From: Mucilaginibacter sp. OK268
GTDB lineage: Bacteria > Bacteroidota > Bacteroidia > Sphingobacteriales > Sphingobacteriaceae
Assembly: GCF_900103125.1 (NCBI RefSeq)
Contig: NZ_FNJV01000005.1
Span: 1 to 64,000, forward strand
Reading direction: 5' to 3'
DNA length: 64,000 bases
This document shows, piece after piece, positions 42,914-51,290 of this stretch (within the stretch, counting starts at the first letter, position 1; each line of letters begins with the position of its first letter). A program made the translations under genes and the position numbers. The notes under the pieces are model-generated. The model saw only the letters and a list, made by a program, of their open reading frames with translations, had not been told where the DNA came from and did not search any database.

Positions 42914-45900
42914 CTATAAGTCATTTTCGAGGCTTGGCGGGATCAGTTTATACATCACCGGCGTCACGATCCTCGAAAGGATAGTAGAACTGATCAGTCC
43001 GCCGATTAGCACAATAGCTAAAGGTGCAATCAGTGGATTGGGATTCAGGGCAATAGGCAGCAAGCCACAGATGGCCGTTATGGATGTAAGCACTACCGGC
43101 AGAAAGCGGGTTTCGCCTGCCATGTTGATGGCCTCATCAATACTATGGCCTTCGAGCCGTAACTGGTTGGTAAAATCTACCAGCAACAGTGAATTTTTAA
43201 CCTGTATTCCTGATAAGCCGATGAATCCGATAATAGAGACAAGTGACATCGGGTTGCCTGTCATCAGTAGTAATACCACCCCGCCAAGGATACCTAAAGG
43301 AATGATCGATAGCACAATAATGATCCCTTTAAAGGTCTTAAACTGCAGCAGCAGGACCCCGATAAAAAGAAAGGTGCTCAATATAATTACGGAAAGGAAA
43401 TTGCCGCCCAGTGTATCACCTTCTGACTCGGCCTCGCCGGAAAGCTTGTAATAATAGCCCTGCGGCATCTTTAATTTATTCAATTGCGGAACAACATCTT
43501 TCAAAATGTCATTGGCCAGTACATGCTCTTTCGTAAGCGACGTAACTTTGGCAAACCGGGATTTATTAAAATGGTTGATCGCTGTAGGCGAGGTTTCAAA
43601 GGAGATCGTAGCGATCTGGTCTACCAACACCGGGGTGCCCTGTACATTATTGACATAAAGTTTTTTTAGCGCATTTAAATTGGAAAACTTGTCCCTGGGC
43701 ATGGTGATCACTACGTTGCGTGAATCGCCCCGGTCATCAATGTAGTCCCCTACGGTTAACCCGGCGACTGCCAGGCGGACCACTTTGTCCACATCACTGG
43801 TCAGCACACCCAAAGTACGGGCCTTTTCCTTATCGATCTTTATTTTAACATCCGACTTATAGGTATTGAGTTCGTTGTTGACGAAGAAAGTGCCCGGATG
43901 TTTCCTCAGGATCTCTTCCACTTTAAATGAAAGGGACCGTAATGTATCCTGGTTCTCACCAAATACTCTTACTACAATATTCGCTTCTATAGGTGTTCCC
44001 TGTTCAAAATCTTTGATTTCGATCTTGGCATAAGGGAAGTCGCTGAACTTCTTTCGCAGTCGTTTTATCAGTTCCGTTTTTTCACCGGGACTTGCCTCCT
44101 CATCCAGTTGAACAAATACCTGGGCAAAATCGGGCTTTACATCCTGCTGATGCACGTTGTAATAGATCTGGGGGTTTCCTTTACCTACATTAGAGGTATA
44201 AAAAACGATCTCCTTGTGTTTCTTCAATTCACCTTCTACCAGTTTAGTTACCCGGTCACTTTCCGGGATATCCGCCTGTAGGGGCAGTTTGATATTGATC
44301 AGAAACATTGGTTTTTCAGAAGTGGGAAAAAGCTTAAACCCGGTTAAAGTGAACAGAAAAAAGGCAAGTCCGCTTAAGGCTAATGATATGCTGATAGTGG
44401 CTTTGGGCCATTTTAGAGCAAGCGGCATGATGCGGCTGTATGATCTGGTCAGAAACCTTTGCAGGTGCTTCAGGAAGAAGTTACCCTCGCCGTGGGTATG
44501 GGTTTTTAACATCCGGCTACCCAGGAAAGGAACCAGTGTTAACGCTACGATCATGGATGCCAGTACGCTGGTCATGACGGCCATTGGCAGGCTACGGATA
44601 AATTCACCGGCTATATCGGGTAAGAATGCCAGCGGCAAAAACGCGATAACCAGCGTTGCGGTACAACCAACAACCGCGACACCGATCTGTTGCGTTCCTT
44701 TGAATATGGCATCCCAACGCGAATGCCCTTCCCTGAGCCAGCGTTCAATATTCTCCACCACCACAATACTGTCGTCCACCAGTAATCCTAACGCCACCAC
44801 CAGGCCAACAATACTCAACTGGTTTAAAGAATAGCCCAACATGTTTAAGGCAATGAGTCCCAGGGCTAAGGAAAGCGGGATGGAGATCATCACGATCAGC
44901 GATGCCCTGAAGCCTAAAGGAAGAAGGGTTACTACCACCAGCACAATAGCCAGCCCAAAGTCAAAGCCAAGATGGCCTAAACGTTCGGATACCATATTGG
45001 CCTGGTCGAAGTTTTTGACCATGCGGATGTTCTCCGGCAGGGTTTTACCAAATTCCTCCAATACTGGTAAATATTCTTTCTGAACGCTGGCTATATTCAC
45101 ATTGTCCTTCATGGCCGCCGTAACCAGGATACAACGGTGCCCGTTCACACGGGTAATATGGTCGACGATGCCATCTTTGTAGCTCACGTCTGCCACATCT
45201 TTCAGATAGATGATCTTGCCATTGGCATTGTAGATCACCGTATTGGCCACATCTTCAACGTTTTTAAATTTGCCGCTGGTTTTTACGTTAAACACCTTGC
45301 TGTCCAGGTTAACACTCCCTCCGGGGATATCCGCGGCTTCGCTTTGCAAACTGCCGATGACCACATTAAGCGGTATTTTCAATTGAGCCAGCTTATCCAG
45401 CTGCATATCTATGCGGATCTCCTGCTCGGGCATACCGAAGTATTTCACCTCTTTCAGATTGGTGATCTTTTCTAATTGCGTTTTAAGGATGTCTGCTTCG
45501 TCTCGCAGCATTTTACCGGAAGCTTGGTCTGAAACTAGGGCAACTTGCAAAACTTTTACGTCTGATGAGGATACCTTTTCTGTTTTGATCAGATAGATAT
45601 CTTTAGGAAGTTCACTGTTTTTTAGCGCATTGATCTCCGTGGATATTTCCTGGTATTTGTTGTCCACGTCAACACCATATTTAAATTTTGGCTGGATAAC
45701 CGCCACACCGTCCTCTACGGTTGTCAGGATCTTTTCAATGTTTTCCAGTCCATAGATTTTATTTTCGATGGGTTTTACTACCTGTTCTTCCATATCCTTG
45801 GGACTGGTACCCGGGTAAATAACCGTAATGATATATTGCGGTGCATGTGTGGTCGGGTCTTCCGAACGGGGCATGGTAAACAGCGTAAGCACGCCGACAA

Positions 45901-45967
45901 CTGCTACCAAAAGGAATATGATCAGCGTGAACTGATAGTTCTTGACTGCAAAATTGGTGATCTTCAT
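42914..45967 (-). CDS. RND efflux permease (AcrB/MdtB-like)
   Basis: The 1017-residue protein has an N-terminal membrane helix, two large periplasmic loops and two sets of membrane helices. The family motif GLLVDDSIVVVENIERW (about 390-406) holds the proton-relay Asp pair. The partner motif in the second half is weaker (GLSGIQVKNSLLLVDF). The substrate may be a hydrophobic compound or metal; the lipid-type genes downstream point to the former. It forms a tripartite pump with the two preceding genes; the adaptor stop is only 4 bases away. Confidence 0.95.
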   Translation of the reverse strand: MKITNFAVKNYQFTLIIFLLVAVVGVLTLFTMPRSEDPTTHAPQYIITVIYPGTSPKDMEEQVVKPIENKIYGLENIEKILTTVEDGVAVIQPKFKYGVDVDNKYQEISTEINALKNSELPKDIYLIKTEKVSSSDVKVLQVALVSDQASGKMLRDEADILKTQLEKITNLKEVKYFGMPEQEIRIDMQLDKLAQLKIPLNVVIGSLQSEAADIPGGSVNLDSKVFNVKTSGKFKNVEDVANTVIYNANGKIIYLKDVADVSYKDGIVDHITRVNGHRCILVTAAMKDNVNIASVQKEYLPVLEEFGKTLPENIRMVKNFDQANMVSERLGHLGFDFGLAIVLVVVTLLPLGFRASLIVMISIPLSLALGLIALNMLGYSLNQLSIVGLVVALGLLVDDSIVVVENIERWLREGHSRWDAIFKGTQQIGVAVVGCTATLVIAFLPLAFLPDIAGEFIRSLPMAVMTSVLASMIVALTLVPFLGSRMLKTHTHGEGNFFLKHLQRFLTRSYSRIMPLALKWPKATISISLALSGLAFFLFTLTGFKLFPTSEKPMFLINIKLPLQADIPESDRVTKLVEGELKKHKEIVFYTSNVGKGNPQIYYNVHQQDVKPDFAQVFVQLDEEASPGEKTELIKRLRKKFSDFPYAKIEIKDFEQGTPIEANIVVRVFGENQDTLRSLSFKVEEILRKHPGTFFVNNELNTYKSDVKIKIDKEKARTLGVLTSDVDKVVRLAVAGLTVGDYIDDRGDSRNVVITMPRDKFSNLNALKKLYVNNVQGTPVLVDQIATISFETSPTAINHFNKSRFAKVTSLTKEHVLANDILKDVVPQLNKLKMPQGYYYKLSGEAESEGDTLGGNFLSVIILSTFLFIGVLLLQFKTFKGIIIVLSIIPLGILGGVVLLLMTGNPMSLVSIIGFIGLSGIQVKNSLLLVDFTNQLRLEGHSIDEAINMAGETRFLPVVLTSITAICGLLPIALNPNPLIAPLAIVLIGGLISSTILSRIVTPVMYKLIPPSLENDL

Positions 45968-45971
45968 GGCC

Positions 45972-47024
45972 TTACTTGATAATTTTAATAAAAGATTGTT
46001 CGTTGAGGTAGGCGCTGTTGGAGATCACGATCTGGTCTATACCTTCCAGTTTATCCTTGAGGTATACATTTTCGTTATCAAACTTCAGGATGGTAACCGG
46101 TACTCTTTTTACCCTGGTTGTGCCGATAGTAGTAAACACGAAGCCTTTATTGCCGTCAGCTTCCACGAGAGAGGCGTATGGGATGGTCATCGCGCTTTTA
46201 TCCTGATGAGTGGCTATCTCCGCTTTACCAAACATGCCAACCGCGGGTTTTATGCCGTTTAATTGCAGTTTCAGTTCTATCTGAAACGAACCCAATTCAC
46301 GATCAGCCGCCTGCGACTTGCGGAACACGGTGGCATCAAAGGCCTGACCGGCATAACCGTCGAGCGTTACTTTGGCTGTTTGTCCGGGCTTGATGATGGC
46401 CCATTCACGGTCGGTCACGCCAACTTTAAGTGAATAACTGTTTCGCTGTTCGGTAGAGTTGGTCAGCAGTACCGGCATCCCTTCGGCAATAACCTCGCCT
46501 TCGTTTGCTATTTTCTTGCTTACAAAACCGTCAGATGCTGCATATATTTTAGAGTAGCGCTCGTTAAAGGCCGTTGCTTCACGGGCTTTTTTGGCAACAT
46601 CCAAAGCTGTTTTGGTATTCTGCAATTGCTCTAAGGTGTAAACACTGTCTTTGTAAAGATTTACTGCACGGCTGTAGTCACGCTGTGCCTTTTCTACCCC
46701 CAAAGTGGATTGCGCCAGGCCTGCTGAAATTTCAGTAGAATTGAGTGTGGCCAGCAATTGGCCCTGTTTAAAGAATTGGCCTTCCTGTACCAGGATCCGG
46801 CTAATCACGCCGCCTATCTTAAAGGCATATTTGGCTTCATCCTCCGTACTGACCAGGCCTGTGGCGGTGATCTGATCGGGTACGCCTAAGGTAGACACCG
46901 GGGCGATTTTAACCGGGATGATATCCGGTTCTCCTATTGGATTACCTTCCTGGTGTTTTTCTTTACAGGAAGCCATTAAGGCTAAGGCCGCTATGGTAAT
47001 GCTGAATAATTGTATTTTTTTCAT
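45972..47024 (-). CDS. RND periplasmic adaptor subunit, lipoprotein
   Basis: The 350-residue protein has a lipoprotein signal (LALMASC, Cys20). It has a split biotinyl-lipoyl domain (GVISRILVQEGQFFKQGQLLATL and SDGFVSKKIANEGEVIAEG), a short helical hairpin between them (about 95-150) and the beta-barrel plus membrane-proximal part. It connects the inner membrane permease to TolC. It lies between the tolC-like gene (57-base gap) and the permease gene. Confidence 0.94.
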   Translation of the reverse strand: MKKIQLFSITIAALALMASCKEKHQEGNPIGEPDIIPVKIAPVSTLGVPDQITATGLVSTEDEAKYAFKIGGVISRILVQEGQFFKQGQLLATLNSTEISAGLAQSTLGVEKAQRDYSRAVNLYKDSVYTLEQLQNTKTALDVAKKAREATAFNERYSKIYAASDGFVSKKIANEGEVIAEGMPVLLTNSTEQRNSYSLKVGVTDREWAIIKPGQTAKVTLDGYAGQAFDATVFRKSQAADRELGSFQIELKLQLNGIKPAVGMFGKAEIATHQDKSAMTIPYASLVEADGNKGFVFTTIGTTRVKRVPVTILKFDNENVYLKDKLEGIDQIVISNSAYLNEQSFIKIIK

Positions 47025-47081
47025 GATTGTTTGTTTTTTAAGGTATTCAAGAGCCCTTCGGGGTTTTTCATGATCTTATTT

Positions 47082-48452
47082 TTATTGAATGGTGAAACTG
47101 GCGTTGGCGCGTTCAATGGCTGCATCTGCGATCCAGGTGTCGTAAAGGGCAATATTGGCGTGAAGTTGGGCATCGATCCACTGGTTCTGGGCATCCAGTA
47201 ATTCAATGTAAATGGCCATTCCCTGTTTGTATAACTTCAGCATATCACCATAATAGGTTTGACTGGTTTTTAATTGGGATTGTGCGGCCTCGTATTGCGC
47301 AATGGCGCTTTGCATATCGGCCTGGCGAACTTTAAGTTCGGTAAGCAATTGCTGCTGTACGTAATCGGTCTGTGAGGCCAGTGCCTCACGGTCGGCAATC
47401 GCCTGTTTCACACGGTAATTGTTTTTACCGGAAGAGAACAGGTTCCATTCCAGGGAAACCCCGAACAGGTAATAACGGCTGTTACTGTTAAACTTCCAGT
47501 CAAAAGCCTGCGAACCCAGATCGATAAAGGTTCCTAACTTGGGAACGATGTAAGATTTGGCCAGCCCGGTCAGGTTGCCGTTGATATCTTTAGCTATTCT
47601 TAGCTTGGACAATTCTTCCCTGCCGCTAACGCTGTTTCCCAGTAATTGTTCCCGGACAGGGAGCGCCGTAATATTATCTGAACCAATACTGTCTGTAAGC
47701 GGGCGGTTAAGCAGGAAGTTAAAATAGTAACGTGCTGATTCGGCTGTTTTTTTGGCACTGATGAGCGAGGCGTTGATCCGCGACACTTCGTTTTGGCTTC
47801 TGAGCACCACCGTCCGGTTTACTTTGCTGTTTTCATACAACTTCGTATTGATCCTTTGCCCTTCATCAACCAGCCGGAGTGAAGATTCGTAAATACCGGT
47901 CGCGTACACGGCTTTCTGGTAATTGTAATAAGCAGTTTTGATCTCTTTGACCAGTTCGCGCTTATAAAGCAATACCTCGGCTTTTTGCAGATCTACCTGC
48001 TGCTTTTTGATCCGCTTATTATAGATCAGTTCCGCATTCAGAATGGGAAGTGTCGTGCGGAATTTAGCATCGTAGAAATTGTCCGGGTTGAGCAGGATCT
48101 TTTGGTTTTGCAACTGCGGAAAGGCGTTGCTGCCTGTCAACCGGTTTAGTGTGGCGTAAACTCCGTTAAACAGATCGCCGGTCGGGAAATCTATCGTACG
48201 CCCGCCATCAGCTTTCGTGTAGGTGGTTGAAAAGGTAACCTCGGGCAAAAACATGCTTTTGGCTTCCTTTAGCGCGTAGATATTTTTTTCGAGTACAAAG
48301 TTTTGTTGCTTGATACTCTCATTAGAGGCTAGGCCTTCCCGGATATACTCATCCAGTTTGCCCTGAGCATTGGCGGCATGGATTTGTGCGATACAGACCA
48401 TAGCCAGAATCATGCGGTACATGTTTGGGATTTTTGACATATATTTAATCAT
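47082..48452 (-). CDS. TolC family outer membrane efflux protein
   Basis: The 456-residue protein has a signal peptide (ends HAANAQ near 30) and the two repeated long helical segments of the TolC fold. These include YIREGLASNESIKQQNFVLEKNIYALKEAKSMFLPEV near the start and SQTYYGDMLKLYKQGMAIYIELLDAQNQWIDAQL near the end. It is the channel of the pump. A partial TetR operator lies 8 bases upstream, so expression is likely controlled by the TetR gene directly before it. Confidence 0.93.
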   Translation of the reverse strand: MIKYMSKIPNMYRMILAMVCIAQIHAANAQGKLDEYIREGLASNESIKQQNFVLEKNIYALKEAKSMFLPEVTFSTTYTKADGGRTIDFPTGDLFNGVYATLNRLTGSNAFPQLQNQKILLNPDNFYDAKFRTTLPILNAELIYNKRIKKQQVDLQKAEVLLYKRELVKEIKTAYYNYQKAVYATGIYESSLRLVDEGQRINTKLYENSKVNRTVVLRSQNEVSRINASLISAKKTAESARYYFNFLLNRPLTDSIGSDNITALPVREQLLGNSVSGREELSKLRIAKDINGNLTGLAKSYIVPKLGTFIDLGSQAFDWKFNSNSRYYLFGVSLEWNLFSSGKNNYRVKQAIADREALASQTDYVQQQLLTELKVRQADMQSAIAQYEAAQSQLKTSQTYYGDMLKLYKQGMAIYIELLDAQNQWIDAQLHANIALYDTWIADAAIERANASFTIQ

Positions 48453-48459
48453 TGTTATA

Positions 48460-48480
48460 AATTTAAACGTTGTTCAATAA
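48460..48480. promoter_or_regulatory. Half-conserved TetR operator before tolC
   Basis: The site reads AATTTAAAC-GTT-GTTCAATAA. The right arm equals that of the perfect palindrome at 49348-49372; the left arm is degenerate. It lies in the 42-base gap between tetR and tolC. Confidence 0.45.
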
Positions 48481-48494
48481 TAACTTAAAAAAAG

Positions 48495-49103
48495 TTAGCT
48501 TTTCTCAAGCAGCGCTACAATACACTCGTATCCATGTGACATTAGTTCTTCATCGCTCTTGCCAACGAAACTCGTGGTGCGGTGTTTGGAGCAAAGCGCA
48601 CAAATGCCATGAACCACGGAAATGATCAGGAAAGTAAAGTATTCTGTATCCATATCCTTGAACCTCCCTTTCTGCTGGCATTCCTTTACAATACCTTGCA
48701 TGTGACTGATCGCTTCTTCGGCGATCTGAAATCTCTCAGATGGGGAATTTTTAACCGGTTCGTCAACAATGAACATGAGGTTATAATAGTCCTTGTTCTC
48801 CTGTGCGAACTGGATAAATACGCGGCCGGAGGCCTTTAGGCGCTCAAAGGGATCACTTACCTTATTCAATACTTTTAACTGGTTAATTAGCAGGAGAAAG
48901 CCTTCTCTATGTAACTTATGAAAGATTTCGCTTTTATCTTTGAAATAATTATACAGTGACCCTGGACTATAACTGATCTCTTCGGCAATATTGCGCATAC
49001 TGGTATAATCATATCCTTTTTCAAGAAATATCTTACGTGCACCATCAAGGATGCGTTTATGCATTTCCTGCTTCTCTTCCTGTTTTCTTTCTGTTATACT
49101 CAT
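48495..49103 (-). CDS. TetR/AcrR family repressor of the efflux operon
   Basis: The ATG at 49103 (MSITERKQEEKQEMHKRILDGARKIF) is preferred; the frame stays open for another 71 codons, but those codons belong to a GC-rich structured leader. The 202-residue protein has an HTH (YTSMRNIAEEISYSPGSLYNYFKDKSEIFH) and a ligand domain with NKDYYNLMFIVDEPVKNSPSE. It is about 75 percent identical by eye to the paralogue at 49768-50376. It likely represses its own gene and tolC-adaptor-permease through TTGAAC...GTTCAA sites. Confidence 0.92.
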   Translation of the reverse strand: MSITERKQEEKQEMHKRILDGARKIFLEKGYDYTSMRNIAEEISYSPGSLYNYFKDKSEIFHKLHREGFLLLINQLKVLNKVSDPFERLKASGRVFIQFAQENKDYYNLMFIVDEPVKNSPSERFQIAEEAISHMQGIVKECQQKGRFKDMDTEYFTFLIISVVHGICALCSKHRTTSFVGKSDEELMSHGYECIVALLEKS

Positions 49104-49226
49104 TTTAATAATTAATGTACAAATACAAGATGGACGTTCACCTGTCCAACACCAATCAGCGACAAAGAACATGTGAACACCACCTGGCAAGCTTGTTAGG
49201 GCCTTATTAACACGACCTTTACTTTG

Positions 49227-49285
49227 GGCGACCAGCGTTGCCCTGTTGTTCTGACCTGCCGGTCGCCGGGCTGTTTCCAGCCCGG
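49227..49285 (-). ncRNA. GC-rich structured leader upstream of tetR
   Basis: On the minus strand CCGGGCTG-GAAA-CAGCCCGG (49285-49266) forms an 8-bp stem with a GNRA tetraloop. Directly after it GGCGACC (49267-49261) can pair with GGTCGCC (49233-49227). The stretch is far richer in G+C than its surroundings and lies in the 245-base leader between the operator and the tetR ATG. Whether it is a functional RNA or a foreign remnant is open. Confidence 0.35.
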
Positions 49286-49347
49286 GGCCGCTTCCTGTGA
49301 TAGATACCTGTCTCATGTCTATTGATTCTGATAATAAAACGCTGCAA

Positions 49348-49372
49348 TTTTATTGAACAATGTTCAATAAAA
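49348..49372. promoter_or_regulatory. Perfect TetR operator palindrome
   Basis: TTTTATTGAAC and GTTCAATAAAA are exact reverse complements separated by AAT. It lies 245 bases upstream of the tetR ATG at 49103. Related sites occur at 35766-35782 and 48460-48480, each next to a tetR-linked gene. Confidence 0.75.
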
Positions 49373-49480
49373 CAAATATTAATTTTTATTTTCCAAAACA
49401 TTACATTAAAATGTAATTGTATCACTCAACTTTTATCATAAGGGGAATAGGTCACTAAACAGGTATCATCAGCTCTCGGT

Positions 49481-49666
49481 TTACTTCTGACGGCTTATTG
49501 CTGGCTCGTTTTGGAATAAGCGGTTGATGGTTGCCGTAACCATGCCAAACATAAAGCGTTTTAATAAATAAGCTTTCCCTTCGGGTTTGAATACCTCAAA
49601 AGCATATTTGGAGTGTGTATTAGTAGAAATCAGCTTGTGAGTTTTCGATCTTAATGCCGCGCAATG
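49481..49666 (-). pseudogene. 3' fragment of an unknown gene between the two tetR genes
   Basis: On the minus strand a 61-codon frame without start codon reads KYAFEVFKPEGKAYLLKRFM and then FGMVTATINRLFQNEP, which looks like real protein sequence, and ends at TAA 49481-49483. An in-frame TAG lies just upstream at 49667-49669. It is probably the last part of a gene once downstream of the second tetR; the family is not recognised. Confidence 0.4.
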
Positions 49667-49767
49667 CTACAGATCACAGTCAGAGCAACACGGTAAATGG
49701 TTCGAATTTTTAATATATTTTAGTCGCTGCTATTAATTTAATTAAGTTCAATTATGCGTCAAAAAAA

Positions 49768-50376
49768 CTAACTCGTTTCGAGCAGTGAAACAAAGCACTC
49801 ATAGCCATGCTCCATCAGTTCTTCGTTTGTCTTGTTTTCAAAGCTGGTTGTACGGTCCCTGCAGAACAGGGCACAAATGCCATGAACTACAGAAATGATC
49901 ATGAAAGTAAAATAATCTGCATCCATACCTTTAAACCTACCTTTCTGCTGGCATTCTTTGATAATCCTATGCATATAACTGATCACTTCCTGGGCGATTT
50001 GAAATCCGCCCGACGGAGAATTTTTGACGGGTTCTTCAACGATAAACATCAGGTTGTAATAGTCTTTATTTTCCTGCGCAAACTGAATAAAAATGCGTCC
50101 GGCGGCCTTTAATCGCTCAAATGGATCGCTGACCTTGTCCAGTATTTTTAACCGGTTAAGCAGGAGCCGGAACCCTTCCTTGTGCAGCTCGTGAAAGATC
50201 TCGCTCTTATCTTTGAAATAGAAATAAAGTGAACCCTGGCTATAATTGATCTCTGCCGCGATATTGCGCATGGTGGTTTTTTCATAGCCCTTTTCTAAAA
50301 ATATCTTACGTGCACCGTCAAGGATGCGTTTGTGCATTTCCTGCTTCTCTTCCAATTTTCGTTCTGCTATGCTCAT
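49768..50376 (-). CDS. TetR/AcrR family regulator, paralogue of the one at 48495
   Basis: The 202-residue protein is the same length and collinear with its neighbour; long stretches are identical (EEKQEMHKRILDGARKIFLEKGY; FAQENKDYYNLMFIV). Differences cluster in the HTH recognition region (EKTTMRNIAAEINYSQGSLYFYF) and the last third. A tandem duplication is the simplest origin. No matching operator is seen just upstream of it, and the gene downstream is only a fragment, so its present target is unclear. Confidence 0.92.
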   Translation of the reverse strand: MSIAERKLEEKQEMHKRILDGARKIFLEKGYEKTTMRNIAAEINYSQGSLYFYFKDKSEIFHELHKEGFRLLLNRLKILDKVSDPFERLKAAGRIFIQFAQENKDYYNLMFIVEEPVKNSPSGGFQIAQEVISYMHRIIKECQQKGRFKGMDADYFTFMIISVVHGICALFCRDRTTSFENKTNEELMEHGYECFVSLLETS

Positions 50377-50524
50377 TTAGATGATGATAAGATGCAAATA
50401 TAAGATCGCCATTTGTGTAGCCAAATTTCGCATCGGTGTTTCTAACTAATTAGCCATTCACGGACTGTTTTTTTGATGGACATTATAACTCCTTTCTTAT
50501 CTATACTCAAAAATCAGTTCACTA

Positions 50525-50660
50525 TTACAATCGAAATGATAGCTGTAAATGGCCATTCAGGTCCTTTTCAACAATATTCTGAAGTGTCGAAATCCGTACA
50601 TCTTAGGTTGTTCTCAACTTTGGAGATATAGGCCTTGGTCGTACCGCATTTTATTTTATT
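50525..50660 (-). pseudogene. HigA-like XRE antitoxin remnant with frameshift
   Basis: On the minus strand one frame gives CGTTKAYISKVENNL and, after a shift near 50607, another gives DVRISTLQNIVEKDLNGHLQLSF and ends at TAA 50525-50527. Together they match the C-terminal half of HigA-type antitoxins, which typically read SYISKIENNLKDVRISTLQKIVE. The N-terminal half and any toxin gene are missing. Nothing else is recognised in the 330-base gap. Confidence 0.6.
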
Positions 50661-50708
50661 CTCCATACCACCAAACGGCAGGGAAAAATCCGACCGGCGG
50701 ACATTGAG

Positions 50709-50999
50709 CTATCGTAGAAAATGGAGTACTAATTGTTCCCATTCCTCTCCCAAAGATAGGTTAGGACGGATAAGTGCTGCTTTACTATACCAGTAGTCAG
50801 CATTCCAAATATCACCTTCTTTACGATGAAGATAAGCGTGTACCCAAGCCGATTGCTGATCTTTAAGCTGATCAACCTGTTCATGTGCCTTATGCCAATT
50901 TCCTTTAGCATCATACCAAAGACTTTTCAATTGAACAGAGAGCGTTCTAACCGGCTCATCTAAATTTAATGATGCTTTAAATTCCGCTAAAGTAGTCAT
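50709..50999 (-). CDS. Conserved small protein of unknown function
   Basis: The 96-residue protein starts at ATG 50999 (MTTLAEFKASLNLDEP). It contains KSLWYDAKGNWHKAHEQVDQLKDQQSAWVHAYLHRKEGDIWNADYWYSKA, a pattern seen in small helical proteins of many bacteria that look like a half-TPR unit. Trp and His are frequent. No function is known. It stands alone, 290 bases after the PfkB-like gene. Confidence 0.75.
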   Translation of the reverse strand: MTTLAEFKASLNLDEPVRTLSVQLKSLWYDAKGNWHKAHEQVDQLKDQQSAWVHAYLHRKEGDIWNADYWYSKAALIRPNLSLGEEWEQLVLHFLR

Positions 51000-51290
51000 G
51001 GGCGTAAGTTACTTGAAAATAGATTTAATTTAAATAGACTTGTAAATTATATAAATGCGGAGTATAAGTACTTTATTCTCCCTCCGCAAAATTGCGGAAT
51101 AAATGAAATTCTTCATTACATAGCTTGTGCCGCTCCATAGTCCTTGAGGCGCCGACACCAGGTATGTGTTTTGCAAATCGCTCCACCGAGGTTTTAAGGG
51201 TTCGGCGCGCACCAAAGTGAAGCCCGAAAAGCCTCCCTTGGAGGATGGCTTGCTTCAGCAGTTTCAAGACTACAAACGATGCGTGTCTTA
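51000..51290. other. Gap of 291 bases with no assignable gene
   Basis: Open frames exist on both strands (for instance a 48-codon plus-strand frame ending at 51293), but none resembles a known protein. A short palindrome CTCCGCAAAATTGCGGA lies near 51082-51098. Confidence 0.4.

Noticed and set aside
49104..49316. 71-codon N-terminal extension of the tetR gene at 48495
   Set aside because: TetR proteins begin near the ATG at 49103, as the paralogue does; the extension is a structured GC-rich leader without TetR similarity.
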